Source: CADEDH01 sp963732695
Lineage (GTDB): Bacteria > Actinomycetota > Acidimicrobiia > Acidimicrobiales > SZUA-35
Assembly (NCBI GenBank): GCA_963732695.1
Contig: CAVTAP010000025.1
Location: 186,001 to 250,000, forward strand
Direction of reading: 5' to 3'
Length of the DNA: 64,000 nucleotides
Made by a program: the position numbers and the translations under genes. Positions 42,231 to 51,005 of this stretch are shown here, one piece after another. The notes under the pieces were generated by a model, which saw only the letters and a list, made by a program, of their open reading frames with translations, was not told the origin of the DNA and searched no databases. How positions within the stretch are numbered: the first letter of the stretch is position 1; each line of letters starts with the position of its first letter.

Positions 42231-44014
42231 GGATCCCCAAGCCCAACGTCGACGGGCTGGCCGGGCGCCTCCCGGGTCTGGGACGCCTCGGCTCCCGGGC
42301 CGGTCGCATCACGTCGGCCGGGCGGGGCCGCACCGGGGCCGAGATCGGGGGCGCCGGGCGCCACCCTGTGATCTCCCGGTTGGCCGTGGTGTTCCTCGTG
42401 GTCGGAGTGGCCGCCGCCGGCATCCTCTACGACCGGGTCGAGGGCACCAGCAACATCGGGGCGGGAGCGGCCGAGCAGACCTTCGTCACCCCGTCGGTCA
42501 CCGATCCCTCGTCGCTCGACGGCGCCTGGTTCTGCCCGATGGGCACGAGCAACCCCGACGGGTTCGCCGCCCACACGGTGCACATCTCGAACCTGAGCGA
42601 GAGCCCGCTGGTGGCCAACCTGATCGTGTTGACCGGCCAGTCGAGCACCACCGAACTACTGATCCGCTACGAGGTGGCCCCCCTGTCGACCAAGACCGTC
42701 GCCCTGTCGGAGATCGTCCAGTCGGACCCGGCGGGGGCGGTGGTGGAGATCATCGGGGGCATCGGGGTGGTGGGCCACTCGGTGGAAACGGCGGCCGGTA
42801 CGGCCGAGGGGCCGTGCTCCACCCACGTGTCCAGCACCTGGTACTTCGCCGGTGGGCGTACCACCCGGGACTCCCACCAGTACCTGGCCCTGATGAACCC
42901 GTTCCCGGAGGACGTCCGCTACAACGTGGAGTTCTACCGGTCGGCCGGCCGACCCCGTAAGCCGGCCGCCCTCAGCGGCCAGGAGGTGCCGGCCAATTCG
43001 GTTCGTGTCATCGACGTGGGCGAGTATGTGGCCCGGGAGGACGCTGTGGCCGCCGCCATCACCACCGACCGGGGCCGCCTGGTGGTGGAACGGCTGATGA
43101 CGCTGAACGGCGACCTCGGCCCGTCGGGGGCGTCGCTCCAGCTCGGTGTGGTGCAACCGGCCGACAGCTGGATGCTCCCGGCCGGACGGATCCACGACGG
43201 GGGCGACGACCGGGTGGTGGTGTTCAACCCCAGCGCCGACGAGACCGCCACCATCGACGTGGAGCTGTGGCCCCTCAACCCCACCGACCGGTCGCTCTAC
43301 GGCCTGGGCGCCATCCCCCGTGAGCTGCGGCCCGGCCGGTTCGAGATCATCGACCTGCGAACCGAGGCCGACCAGTACGGGATCCGCCTGCCCTACGAGG
43401 TGGGGGTGAGCGTGTCGTCCACGAACGACGTCCCGGTGGTGGCCGAGCGGTGGCAGTTCGCCAAGCAGGTCGACACCTCGCTCATCGGGGCCGGCGGCGA
43501 CGCCGTGACCGGCCAGACCCCGGCCACCGACCCCGCCACCGGGCAGGCGATCGACCCGGCCACCGGCCAGCCCGTCCCCAGCCCGGACGATCCGGCGGCT
43601 GAGGGCGACGGTGGGGGAGAGGTGGACGTGCCCGGCATCCTCGGGGCCGAGCCCCAGGCGCTCACCCAGCCGACGGCCAACGCCGGTATCGGCACGTCCC
43701 GGGGCACCGAGGTGCTGTCGAACCGGTGGGTGATCCCGTGGGTGAGCACGCCGGCCGAGAACGCCACGGTGGTGGTGGTGACCTCACCCACCGACGCCCA
43801 GGTGCAGGTCCGGGTGCTCCTCAACGGGGAGCTCCAACCGGCGCTGGAGGTGGCGGTACCCGCCGGAGGACGCTCGCTCGTCACCCTGCCGACCGGCGCC
43901 CCCGGGGTGCCGGTGCTGGTGACCTCCAACTCCCCGGTGTCGGTGGAGGCCCAGGTGGTGGTGCCCGACGGCCGCATGGCCTCGGTGGCCGCCGTACCCA
44001 CGGTCGTGCCGTGA
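42227..44014 (+). CDS. DUF5719-like membrane-anchored extracytoplasmic protein
   Basis: 595 residues with one membrane anchor (SRLAVVFLVVGVAAAGILY, about 47-65) and a large outer part of repeated beta-modules (WYFAGGRTTRDSHQYLALMNP; DRVVVFNPSADETATIDV; and again near the end). A low-complexity linker TGQTPATDPATGQAIDPATGQP sits at about 425-450. The layout matches actinobacterial DUF5719 proteins encoded next to such GT2 membrane proteins; function not known. Coupled to both neighbours by four-base overlaps. Confidence 0.75.
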   Translation: MRIPKPNVDGLAGRLPGLGRLGSRAGRITSAGRGRTGAEIGGAGRHPVISRLAVVFLVVGVAAAGILYDRVEGTSNIGAGAAEQTFVTPSVTDPSSLDGAWFCPMGTSNPDGFAAHTVHISNLSESPLVANLIVLTGQSSTTELLIRYEVAPLSTKTVALSEIVQSDPAGAVVEIIGGIGVVGHSVETAAGTAEGPCSTHVSSTWYFAGGRTTRDSHQYLALMNPFPEDVRYNVEFYRSAGRPRKPAALSGQEVPANSVRVIDVGEYVAREDAVAAAITTDRGRLVVERLMTLNGDLGPSGASLQLGVVQPADSWMLPAGRIHDGGDDRVVVFNPSADETATIDVELWPLNPTDRSLYGLGAIPRELRPGRFEIIDLRTEADQYGIRLPYEVGVSVSSTNDVPVVAERWQFAKQVDTSLIGAGGDAVTGQTPATDPATGQAIDPATGQPVPSPDDPAAEGDGGGEVDVPGILGAEPQALTQPTANAGIGTSRGTEVLSNRWVIPWVSTPAENATVVVVTSPTDAQVQVRVLLNGELQPALEVAVPAGGRSLVTLPTGAPGVPVLVTSNSPVSVEAQVVVPDGRMASVAAVPTVVP

Positions 44015-44439
44015 CCGCCGGCCGCCTGGCTGCGCTGGTCGTCCTGGCCGTCGCCGCCGTGGGGGTGGCGCTCGTGCTCCAGCGCCGCCGGCCCGACCCG
44101 CCGTCGGCTCCCAGCTACCGGGCTCCGGCCCAGCTCGACCGGAACGACTTCACCCCGCCGGCCGGCCTGTGGGCCGTCGTGCTGTTCGGCTCGACGACGT
44201 GCGACACCTGCCCGATCGCCTGGGCCGTGATACAGCGGGTGCTGAAGGACCGGGCCGGGGCACCGGTGGAAGCCCAGCGGGTCGACGTGCAGAGCGACGC
44301 CGACCTCCATCGCCGCTACCGGATCGATGGGGTACCCACCACGGTGCTGGCCGATCCCGACGGCGTGGTCACCCACACGTTCTTCGGGCCCATGGAGCCG
44401 GCGTCCCTGGCCGACGCTCTGGCCGAAGCCGGCGTCTGA
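44011..44439 (+). CDS. Membrane-anchored thioredoxin-like protein
   Basis: 142 residues: an N-terminal anchor (LAALVVLAVAAVGVALVL), then a compact thioredoxin fold with active site TTCDTCPIAW (C-x-x-C) and cis-Pro segment DGVPTTVLADPDG. Likely a disulphide reductase or isomerase outside the membrane, perhaps keeping Cys of the two upstream partners in the right state; this is inference from the coupled operon. GTG start overlaps the previous stop (GTGA). Confidence 0.8.
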   Translation: MTAGRLAALVVLAVAAVGVALVLQRRRPDPPSAPSYRAPAQLDRNDFTPPAGLWAVVLFGSTTCDTCPIAWAVIQRVLKDRAGAPVEAQRVDVQSDADLHRRYRIDGVPTTVLADPDGVVTHTFFGPMEPASLADALAEAGV

Positions 44440-44471
44440 CCAGGGACGATCGCAGCCCTATCGGGATCCGA

Positions 44472-46442
44472 TCAGGAGCTGGTGCCCCACGGCCCGCTGA
44501 CGGTGTCGACCGGGTCGGTGGGGGAGGGCTCGCTGGCGCTGGGAGCAGCGGGGGCCGGGGCGGCGGCGACCGTTTCGTTGCCGCCGGCCACGTTGATCAG
44601 CCGTCGGACCTCGTCGCCGCTCAGTGTCTCGTGCTCCAGCAGGCCGCGGGCCACCAGGTTGAGCGCCTTGCGGTGAGTGGAGAGCAGGTCCTTACAGCGG
44701 GCCTCCTGCTCCACCAGCACCCGCTGGGTCTCGGAGTCGATGAGGTTGGCCACCTCCTCGGAGTACTCCCGGCCCTGCATCATGTCGTCGCCCAGGAACA
44801 CCGGGCCGCCGCCCCCGAAGGCCATGGGGCCGATCTTCTCCGACATGCCCCATTCCCGCACCATGTGGCGAGCCAGGTTGGTGGCCTTCTTCAGGTCGTC
44901 GCCGGCGCCCGACGAGGTGACCCCGAACACGAGATCCTCGGCGTTCCGGCCGCCCAGCATCATCACGATCATGTTCTCGGCGTGGCTCTTGCGGACCGAA
45001 TGGCGGTCTTCCTCGGGGAGCGTCATGGTGACGCCGAGGGCCATGCCGGTGGGGATGATCGTGACCTTGTGCAGCGGGTCGTAGTCGGGCAGGAGCGAAG
45101 CGCACAGGGCGTGGCCGGCCTCGTGGTAGGCCGTCATCTCCCGCTCCTCCTCGCTCATCACGAGGGAGTCGCGCTTGACGCCCATGATCACCCGGTCCCG
45201 GGCCATGTCGAAGTGGTGGGCGTGTATGCGGGTGTCGCCGCCCCGCACGGCGAACAGGGCCGCCTCGTTCACCAGGTTGGACAGATCGGCGCCGCTCATG
45301 CCGGGCGTGCCCCGTGCGATCAGGTCGATGTCGACGTCCTCGTCGATCCGCTTGTGCTTCACGTGCACGCCCAGGATCTGGCGCCGGTCCTCCAGCTCGG
45401 GGAGGGGCACCACGACCTGGCGGTCGAACCGTCCGGGGCGCAGCAGGGCGGGATCGAGGATGTCCGGCCGGTTGGTGGCCGCCATCATCACGATGCCTTC
45501 GGTGGCCTCGAAGCCGTCCATCTCCGACAGCATCTGGTTGAGCGTCTGCTCCCGCTCGTCGTGGCCACCGCCCAGGCCGGCGCCCCGCTTACGGCCGATC
45601 GAGTCGATCTCGTCGACGAAGATGATGGCCCGGCCCAGCTTGCGGGCCTCCTGGAACAGGTCGCGCACCCGGCTGGCGCCGACGCCCACGAACATCTCCA
45701 TGAAATCAGAGCCGGTGACCGACAGGAACGGCACGCCGGCCTCGCCGGCCACCGCCCGGGCGATCAGGGTCTTACCGGTGCCGGGAGGGCCCACCAGCAG
45801 CACGCCCTTGGGAATGCGGGCCCCGATCTCGGCGAACTTCGACGGGTTCTTGAGGAAGTCGACCACCTCGGTGATCTCCTTCTTCACGCTGGCGTAGCCG
45901 GCGACGTCGTTGAACGTGGTGCCCGGACGCTCCGAGGAATAGGTCTTGGCCCGGCTCCGCCCGATGGACATGATGCCGCCCATCTGGGACTGCTGACGGC
46001 GGGCCAGCCACCACAGGATCACGCCGATCAGCACGAACGGCAGCACCAGCGACAACAACACGCTCACGAAGACGTTGCTGGTGGGCGTGACGGCCTTGAT
46101 CTCCACCTTGTGCTCGTCGAGCACGGCCAGATCCTTCTCCGGGATCGGGTTGAAACCGGTGGTGGTGAACGTCTCGCCGTTCTGCCTCGTGCCGGTGATC
46201 TTGGCCGTGGAGTTGTCGTACTCGATCGACTTGATCTCGTCGGCCCGCACCTGGTTCATGAACTCGGTGTAGGCGAGCTGGTTGCTGTCGCCGGACTTGA
46301 ACGTCTGAGCCGCCACCAGCAAGGTGACAAGAATGCCCACGACGATCCATGCCGACCACCGCGGCCAGCCACTGTCCCGGCCCGGGATCCGCTGGTTCCG
46401 CCCGGGCGGACCCGGCGGCGGGTTCGATCCTTGCTTGCTCAT
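44472..46442 (-). CDS. ftsH: ATP-dependent zinc metalloprotease FtsH
   Basis: 656 residues: two membrane helices (about 31-47 and 124-147) enclosing an outer domain, AAA+ module with Walker A GPPGTGKT (218-225), Walker B IIFVDE (273-278), second region of homology ATNRPDILDPALLRPGRFD, and zinc site HEAGH (440-444). Degrades misfolded membrane proteins and regulators. The Ala/Pro-rich C-terminal tail is typical of actinobacteria. ATG 46442 is six bases after TAGGCT on the minus strand, so leaderless. Confidence 0.97.
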   Translation of the reverse strand: MSKQGSNPPPGPPGRNQRIPGRDSGWPRWSAWIVVGILVTLLVAAQTFKSGDSNQLAYTEFMNQVRADEIKSIEYDNSTAKITGTRQNGETFTTTGFNPIPEKDLAVLDEHKVEIKAVTPTSNVFVSVLLSLVLPFVLIGVILWWLARRQQSQMGGIMSIGRSRAKTYSSERPGTTFNDVAGYASVKKEITEVVDFLKNPSKFAEIGARIPKGVLLVGPPGTGKTLIARAVAGEAGVPFLSVTGSDFMEMFVGVGASRVRDLFQEARKLGRAIIFVDEIDSIGRKRGAGLGGGHDEREQTLNQMLSEMDGFEATEGIVMMAATNRPDILDPALLRPGRFDRQVVVPLPELEDRRQILGVHVKHKRIDEDVDIDLIARGTPGMSGADLSNLVNEAALFAVRGGDTRIHAHHFDMARDRVIMGVKRDSLVMSEEEREMTAYHEAGHALCASLLPDYDPLHKVTIIPTGMALGVTMTLPEEDRHSVRKSHAENMIVMMLGGRNAEDLVFGVTSSGAGDDLKKATNLARHMVREWGMSEKIGPMAFGGGGPVFLGDDMMQGREYSEEVANLIDSETQRVLVEQEARCKDLLSTHRKALNLVARGLLEHETLSGDEVRRLINVAGGNETVAAAPAPAAPSASEPSPTDPVDTVSGPWGTSS

Positions 46443-46448
46443 GGATCC

Positions 46449-46454
46449 AGCCTA
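46449..46454 (-). promoter_or_regulatory. -10 box of ftsH
   Basis: TAGGCT on the minus strand, six bases before the ftsH ATG; no ribosome site. Confidence 0.5.
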
Positions 46455-46587
46455 GATGCCCTTTGCCGGGATGCCGTGGTCGGGCGCAGCCCGGCACCGG
46501 TGACGGTAGTCATGCCCCCTCCTTCGTCGGTCGGGAGGCCGCGGTTGTGAGCCGGGCCCGGCCGGTGCCGGGTACCGTCGAGCGGCA

Positions 46588-47358
46588 GTGGCAGAGCGGA
46601 TCACAGCGCCCGGTTCGATCAGGTCGCGGTTGACGGGCCGGTGGGCCGCCGGGCTCCCGGCCGTGCCGTCCCGGCCGGTGGGGTGGACGGCCGCCGATGC
46701 GGTCATGGTGCTGCTCGGCGCCCAGTTGCTGAGCCTGCTGTGGGCCGGCGGCGGGGTGGCGCTGGCCTACGGGAACGGGGGTGCCCCCAGCCCGTTGCCG
46801 GCGGTGGCGCTGTTCCTGCTCAACATCGGCCTGTGGGCCGGCTACGGCCTCGGCCCGGTGCTCGTCGTGCGCCGCAAGGGTGTCGGCTTGCGCTCCGACC
46901 TGGGCGCTCGTGTGGCCCGCTTCGACGTGCCGGCCGGCCTGGTGGCCGGGGTGGTGGCCCAGGCCGTGCTCATGCCCGCCCTGTACTGGCCCATCCGGCG
47001 CCTGGTCGACGGCGACCCCAGCGCCTCGGCCCGGGAGCTGGTGAGCTCGGCCCACGGGGTGTTCCCGGTGGTGGTGCTGGTGGTGGCCACGGCGGTGATG
47101 GCTCCGCTGACCGAGGAGCTGTTCTACCGGGGGCTGTTCCTCCGGGGCCTCCAGCACCGATTCGGGCCGGTGGTGGCGGCGTTGGTGTCGGCCGCCGTGT
47201 TCGCCGCCGTCCACCTCGACGCCATGGCGGCGCCCGGGCTGTTCGTGTTCGGCCTGCTGTCGGCCGCCCTGGCCCTCGTCACCGGTCGGCTCGGCCCCAG
47301 CTGGGCCTTCCACGTCGGTTTCAACCTCACGACCCTGGTCATGCTGGGTCTCTTCTGA
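46588..47358 (+). CDS. CPBP-family intramembrane metalloprotease
   Basis: 256 residues with about six to eight membrane helices. Motif 1 is TEELFYRGLFLRGL (EExxxR), motif 2 FAAVHLD and motif 3 FHVGFN, the catalytic set of the Rce1/CAAX-like CPBP proteases. These are thought to process peptides or envelope proteins; substrate unknown. GTG 46588 lies nine bases after TACCGT (46573-46578). Followed by the 93-bp repeat array. Confidence 0.88.
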   Translation: MAERITAPGSIRSRLTGRWAAGLPAVPSRPVGWTAADAVMVLLGAQLLSLLWAGGGVALAYGNGGAPSPLPAVALFLLNIGLWAGYGLGPVLVVRRKGVGLRSDLGARVARFDVPAGLVAGVVAQAVLMPALYWPIRRLVDGDPSASARELVSSAHGVFPVVVLVVATAVMAPLTEELFYRGLFLRGLQHRFGPVVAALVSAAVFAAVHLDAMAAPGLFVFGLLSAALALVTGRLGPSWAFHVGFNLTTLVMLGLF

Positions 47359-47360
47359 CC

Positions 47361-47620
47361 CCGATGGGGTGGGGGCCCCAGCGGCGAGGGGGGAGCGAGG
47401 CGCCAGCCGAGCGGCGGGGGCGCGTAGCCCCCGACAGCGGCGCTTTGCGCCGGCCGATGGGGTGGGGGCCCTAGCGGCGATGGGGGAGCGAGGCGCCAGC
47501 CGAGCGGCGGGGGCGCGGAGCCCCCGACAGCGGCGCTTTGCGCCGGCCGATGGGGTGGGGGCCCTAGCGGCGATGGGGGAGCGAGGCGCCAGCCGAGCGG
47601 CGGGGGCGCGGAGCCCCCGA
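47361..47620. repeat. 93-bp tandem repeat, about 2.8 copies
   Basis: Units start at 47361, 47454 and 47547 and differ at only a few bases. Each has stems such as GGGGGC-(5)-GCCCCC and CGGCGC-TTT-GCGCCG. Because 93 is divisible by three and the unit lacks stops, several frames stay open through the array on both strands, producing apparent 31-residue protein repeats that I do not believe are genes. It fills most of the 355-base gap between the protease and zinc-ribbon genes. Confidence 0.85.
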
Positions 47621-47713
47621 AAAGCAGGGCCGAACGGCTCAAATGGAGCGGGCCGGCTCAGACGCCGCCCGGCGCCGCCGACCGGCGAAGGCGGACAGGA
47701 GGTGTCTCGTCAG

Positions 47714-47938
47714 ATGAGCGGTACCGAGGAAAGCGGATTCCCGGGGACAACGACCCCCCGTCGATGCGATCGCTGCGCCCAGGAGATGGTGGCCATCCGC
47801 ATGACGGTGGACGGCAACGACCTGATCATGGAGTCGTGCCAGCGGTGCGATGTGCGGCGTTGGCATCTTGCCGGTCGGGAGATCGCGCTGCCCGAAGCGC
47901 TGGCCCAGGTGGGAGAACACGTGGGGCGACGCCGCTGA
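47714..47938 (+). CDS. Small zinc-ribbon-like protein
   Basis: 74 residues: MSGTEESGFPGTTTPRRCDRC, then MVAIRMTVDGNDLIMESCQRCDVRRWHLAGREI. Two CxxC knuckles (CDRC and CQRC) 20 residues apart suggest a zinc ribbon. Similar short proteins occur in actinobacteria but have no known function. AGGAGG (47697-47702) precedes ATG 47714 by eleven bases. The frame continues upstream through the tandem repeat only because the repeat has no stops. Confidence 0.65.
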   Translation: MSGTEESGFPGTTTPRRCDRCAQEMVAIRMTVDGNDLIMESCQRCDVRRWHLAGREIALPEALAQVGEHVGRRR

Positions 47939-47953
47939 GCGGCCAAAGGTCAA

Positions 47954-47959
47954 TACTCT
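47954..47959 (+). promoter_or_regulatory. -10 box of the leader ORF and membrane protein gene
   Basis: TACTCT, eight bases before the GTG at 47968, matching the leaderless spacing seen elsewhere in the window. Confidence 0.4.
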
Positions 47960-47967
47960 GAGGGGCA

Positions 47968-48057
47968 GTGACTGGATGTCGGGGAAATGGTCGGGCGACG
48001 CCGACGAGGCGCGACGCGGCAACTGATCTGACGCGCCCACGGGTTCCCGCCTCGTGA
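47968..48057 (+). CDS. 29-residue leader ORF
   Basis: GTG 47968 to TGA 48055-48057 encodes VTGCRGNGRATPTRRDAATD and a nine-residue tail. The start is eight bases after TACTCT and the stop overlaps the GTG start of the giant membrane protein (GTGA), the same four-base coupling used by real operon genes here. It may be a leader that delivers ribosomes to the next start, since that gene has no ribosome site. The peptide itself is basic and not recognisable. Confidence 0.4.
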   Translation: MTGCRGNGRATPTRRDAATDLTRPRVPAS

Positions 48058-51005
48058 CGGCCATGACCCCCGATGGCGCAGTGGCGCAACCCCCACCCTC
48101 AGGGGAGTCCCAGCCTGGGCCACCGCCCCCGGCCCACGAGGACGGGGTGGAGCTGCTTCCCACCACGCCGTCCGTCGCCCCCTCCCGTCCGGCGACTTTG
48201 TATCGCGGCCGGGGTGAGCCCTGGGCCTGGCGGGGTTGGACCCTTCCCGCGCTCGTCAGCCTGGCCGTGGCGGTGGCCTGCGCCCTGTTCGTGTTCGTGC
48301 AGATGCGCCCCGATCTGCTGTTCGCCGATACCACCCCGGCCGGGGGCGATATGGGGGCCCACGTGTGGGGCCCGGCCTTCCTGCGCGACCACCTCCTGCC
48401 TTCGGGTCGCCTCACCGGGTGGACGCCCGACTGGTACGCCGGCTTCCCCGCCTACCACTTCTACATGGTGGTGCCGTCGCTGCTGATCGTGGCGGTGAAC
48501 GCCGGCTTCCGACCCTTCATCGGCATTCCCCTGGCCGCCCTGGTGATCGGCCTGGCGTGGCGGTACACCCGCCGCCGGCCGGCCGGTGACACCTGGCGGC
48601 GGGCGGCCCGGGTGGCGGCGCCGCTGGCCGCCGTGCTGCTGATCTCGGTGCCCTACGGCATCGCGTTCAAGCTGGTCACGGTGTCAGGCCTGATCGCCTT
48701 CCCCGTCGTCGGGTGGGCCATGGCCCGCCTGGCCCGCTCACCCGAGCCGGTGCCGGCCTTCGCCGCCCTGGCCGTCACCCTCTTCCTGTTCGACACGAAC
48801 TTCTCGATCACCGGCGGCAACATCGCCTCCACCCTGGCCGGCGAGTTCGCCTTCTCGCTCAGCCTCACCCTCACCCTCCTGGCCATCGGCCTGGTGGCCC
48901 GGGGTCTCGACACCGGCCGGGGCCGGGCGCTGGCAGCGGTCGTGATCGGCCTCACCGCCCTGTGCCACATCATCCCCGTGTTCTTCGGCATGGTGGCCCT
49001 GATCGCGCTGGTACCGCTGGCCCCCACCATTCCCCGGCTGTGGCCGGTGGCGGTGGGGATCGGTCTGGCGCTGGTGCCGGTGGCCATGGCCGACGACACC
49101 TCGACTCCGGTCCGGGCCCTGGCCCTGGTGGCGGCGGTGGGTGTGCTGGCGGCGGTCGTCATCACAGAGGACGCGGTGCGGCGCCGGGCCCTGTGGATGA
49201 TCACCGTGGGGCCGGTGGCCATCCTGGTGTCGGCCTTCTGGTTGTTGCCGTTCGTGGCCCGCCACCCCTACTTCAACGACATGGGCTGGGAGCCCCTCAC
49301 CGAGTTCGGCCCGAAGATGCTGACGGTCCCGATGCGGGTGGCTCTGCCACTGGCCGGCGTGGGGCTGCTGTTGTCGCTGGCCACCCGGGAGCGGATCGGC
49401 CTGGTGTTCTCCACCACGGCCCTGGTGGCGGCGGCCGCCGTCACCAACCTGCCCCCGGGGGCGCTGTGGAACGAGCGGCTGCTCCCGTTCTACTACCTGT
49501 CGGTGTACCTGGCCGCCGCCGTGGGGGTGGCCCTGGTCGTGCGCCACGCCGCCGTGGCCGTGGCCGAGGACTTCGCCCGGCCCCACATGGTCACGATCCT
49601 GTCGGCCAGCGTGGTGGGCCTGTTGTTCACGCTCACCGCCGTGGGCCTGCCCCTGCGGGTCCTGCCGCTGGGTCAGAGCCGCACCGACGGCACCTGGCGC
49701 TGGATGGGGCTCACGTCGAACGCCCGCAGCTTCGTGCCCAGCTGGACCGCCTGGAACTACTCGGGCTACGAGCGCAAGCCGGCCTACCGGGAGTACCACG
49801 ACATCGTGGCCGCCATGGCCCAGGTGGGCCGGGACGACGGCTGCGGTCGGGCCATGTGGGAGTACTCGAAGGACCTCGACCGTTACGGCACGCCGATGGC
49901 CCTCATGCTGCTCCCGTTCTGGACCGACGGCTGCATCGGCTCGATGGAGGGCCTGTACTTCGAGTCGTCGGCCACCACCCCGTTCCACTTCCTGAACCAG
50001 AGCTCGCTGTCGGACTCACCGTCCCGGGCCCAGCGGGACCTGCCCTACCAGAGCTTCGACATCTCCCGGGGGGCCGAGCAGCTCCGGGTGATGGGTGTGC
50101 GGTACTACATGGCCCAGTCCGACAACGCCATCGCCGCCGCCCGGGCCAGCGACCTGCTCACCGAGGTGGCCACCGCCCCGCCGTTCGTGATCTTCCAGGT
50201 GAAGGGCTCGGATCTGGTGGAGGCGCTGCCGGTGGAGCCGGTGGTGACGGCGGGAGAGACCGAGGAGGAGGCGGGGCCGGCCGCCAACAAGTTCGACGTC
50301 GGCTGGGTGAGCCAGGCCGTCGCCTACTTCAACAACCCGTCGGGCTTCACCGCCATGCCGGCCGAGGACGGCCCGGAGTCCTGGCAGCGGGTCGACACCC
50401 TGCTCCCCAGCGACGGCACGCCGGTGGAGCGGGCCACGGTCACCAACATCGAAGCCGGCACCTCCACCATCTCCTTCGACGTGGATCAGGTGGGCACACC
50501 GGTGCTGGTGAAGGCGTCGTACTTCCCGAACTGGAAGGCCGACGGAGCCGACGGCCCGTGGCGAATCGGACCGAACCTGATGGTGGTGGTCCCCACCGCC
50601 AACCACGTGGAGCTGGGCTACGGCCGCACCGGCATCGACTGGCTGGCCACACTCCTGACCCTGGGCGGTGTGGCCGGCGTGGTGGGCCTGGCCCGCCTCG
50701 ACCGTCGCCGACCGGCCGTCCCGGCCGGCGGTCCGGATCTGCGGCTCCCCGTCCCGCCCGAGGTGCTGGTGGGCCCGGACGGGACCACCACCCTGGCCGG
50801 CCCGATGTCGTCGTGGAGCGCCGCCCCGCTCGCCGTCGAGGCCAACGGCAACGGCTCGACCGTCCACGAGCCTGCGGCCAGCCCGGCCGCCCCCGACCAC
50901 AACGGCTCCGACCCGAGCGGCGACCAGCAACCGGCGCCGTGGTCGATCCCGGCCGAGATGGGTTCTTCCGGCGAGCCCCCGCGGGACGAGCCGCCGACGT
51001 CGTGA
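48054..51005 (+). CDS. Giant polytopic membrane protein, possible glycosyltransferase C
   Basis: 983 residues. After a Pro-rich cytoplasmic N terminus and a first helix (ALVSLAVAVACALFVFV) comes the outer loop DTTPAGGDMGAHVWGPAF...LTGWTPDWYAGFPAYHFYM, then about a dozen helices. The early GDMGAH/DWYAGFPAYHFY loop is the pattern of 6-pyruvoyl-tetrahydropterin-synthase-related / YfhO-like membrane proteins, which resemble GT-C enzymes with an acidic catalytic loop. The C-terminal outer domain has beta-structure (VKASYFPNWKADGADGPWRI) and a long disordered tail. GTG 48054 (or ATG 48063). Coupled to the next gene by GTGA. Confidence 0.75.
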   Translation: MTAMTPDGAVAQPPPSGESQPGPPPPAHEDGVELLPTTPSVAPSRPATLYRGRGEPWAWRGWTLPALVSLAVAVACALFVFVQMRPDLLFADTTPAGGDMGAHVWGPAFLRDHLLPSGRLTGWTPDWYAGFPAYHFYMVVPSLLIVAVNAGFRPFIGIPLAALVIGLAWRYTRRRPAGDTWRRAARVAAPLAAVLLISVPYGIAFKLVTVSGLIAFPVVGWAMARLARSPEPVPAFAALAVTLFLFDTNFSITGGNIASTLAGEFAFSLSLTLTLLAIGLVARGLDTGRGRALAAVVIGLTALCHIIPVFFGMVALIALVPLAPTIPRLWPVAVGIGLALVPVAMADDTSTPVRALALVAAVGVLAAVVITEDAVRRRALWMITVGPVAILVSAFWLLPFVARHPYFNDMGWEPLTEFGPKMLTVPMRVALPLAGVGLLLSLATRERIGLVFSTTALVAAAAVTNLPPGALWNERLLPFYYLSVYLAAAVGVALVVRHAAVAVAEDFARPHMVTILSASVVGLLFTLTAVGLPLRVLPLGQSRTDGTWRWMGLTSNARSFVPSWTAWNYSGYERKPAYREYHDIVAAMAQVGRDDGCGRAMWEYSKDLDRYGTPMALMLLPFWTDGCIGSMEGLYFESSATTPFHFLNQSSLSDSPSRAQRDLPYQSFDISRGAEQLRVMGVRYYMAQSDNAIAAARASDLLTEVATAPPFVIFQVKGSDLVEALPVEPVVTAGETEEEAGPAANKFDVGWVSQAVAYFNNPSGFTAMPAEDGPESWQRVDTLLPSDGTPVERATVTNIEAGTSTISFDVDQVGTPVLVKASYFPNWKADGADGPWRIGPNLMVVVPTANHVELGYGRTGIDWLATLLTLGGVAGVVGLARLDRRRPAVPAGGPDLRLPVPPEVLVGPDGTTTLAGPMSSWSAAPLAVEANGNGSTVHEPAASPAAPDHNGSDPSGDQQPAPWSIPAEMGSSGEPPRDEPPTS

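Noticed and set aside
47124..47642. Minus-strand frame with 31-residue Pro-rich repeats (GWRLAPPSPLGPPPHR)
   Set aside because: The periodicity comes from the 93-bp DNA repeat; no start signal, and it runs antisense into the protease gene.
47369..47713. N-terminal extension of the zinc-ribbon protein through the 93-bp array
   Set aside because: AGGAGG lies just before ATG 47714, and the extension is Arg/Ala-rich repeat translation.
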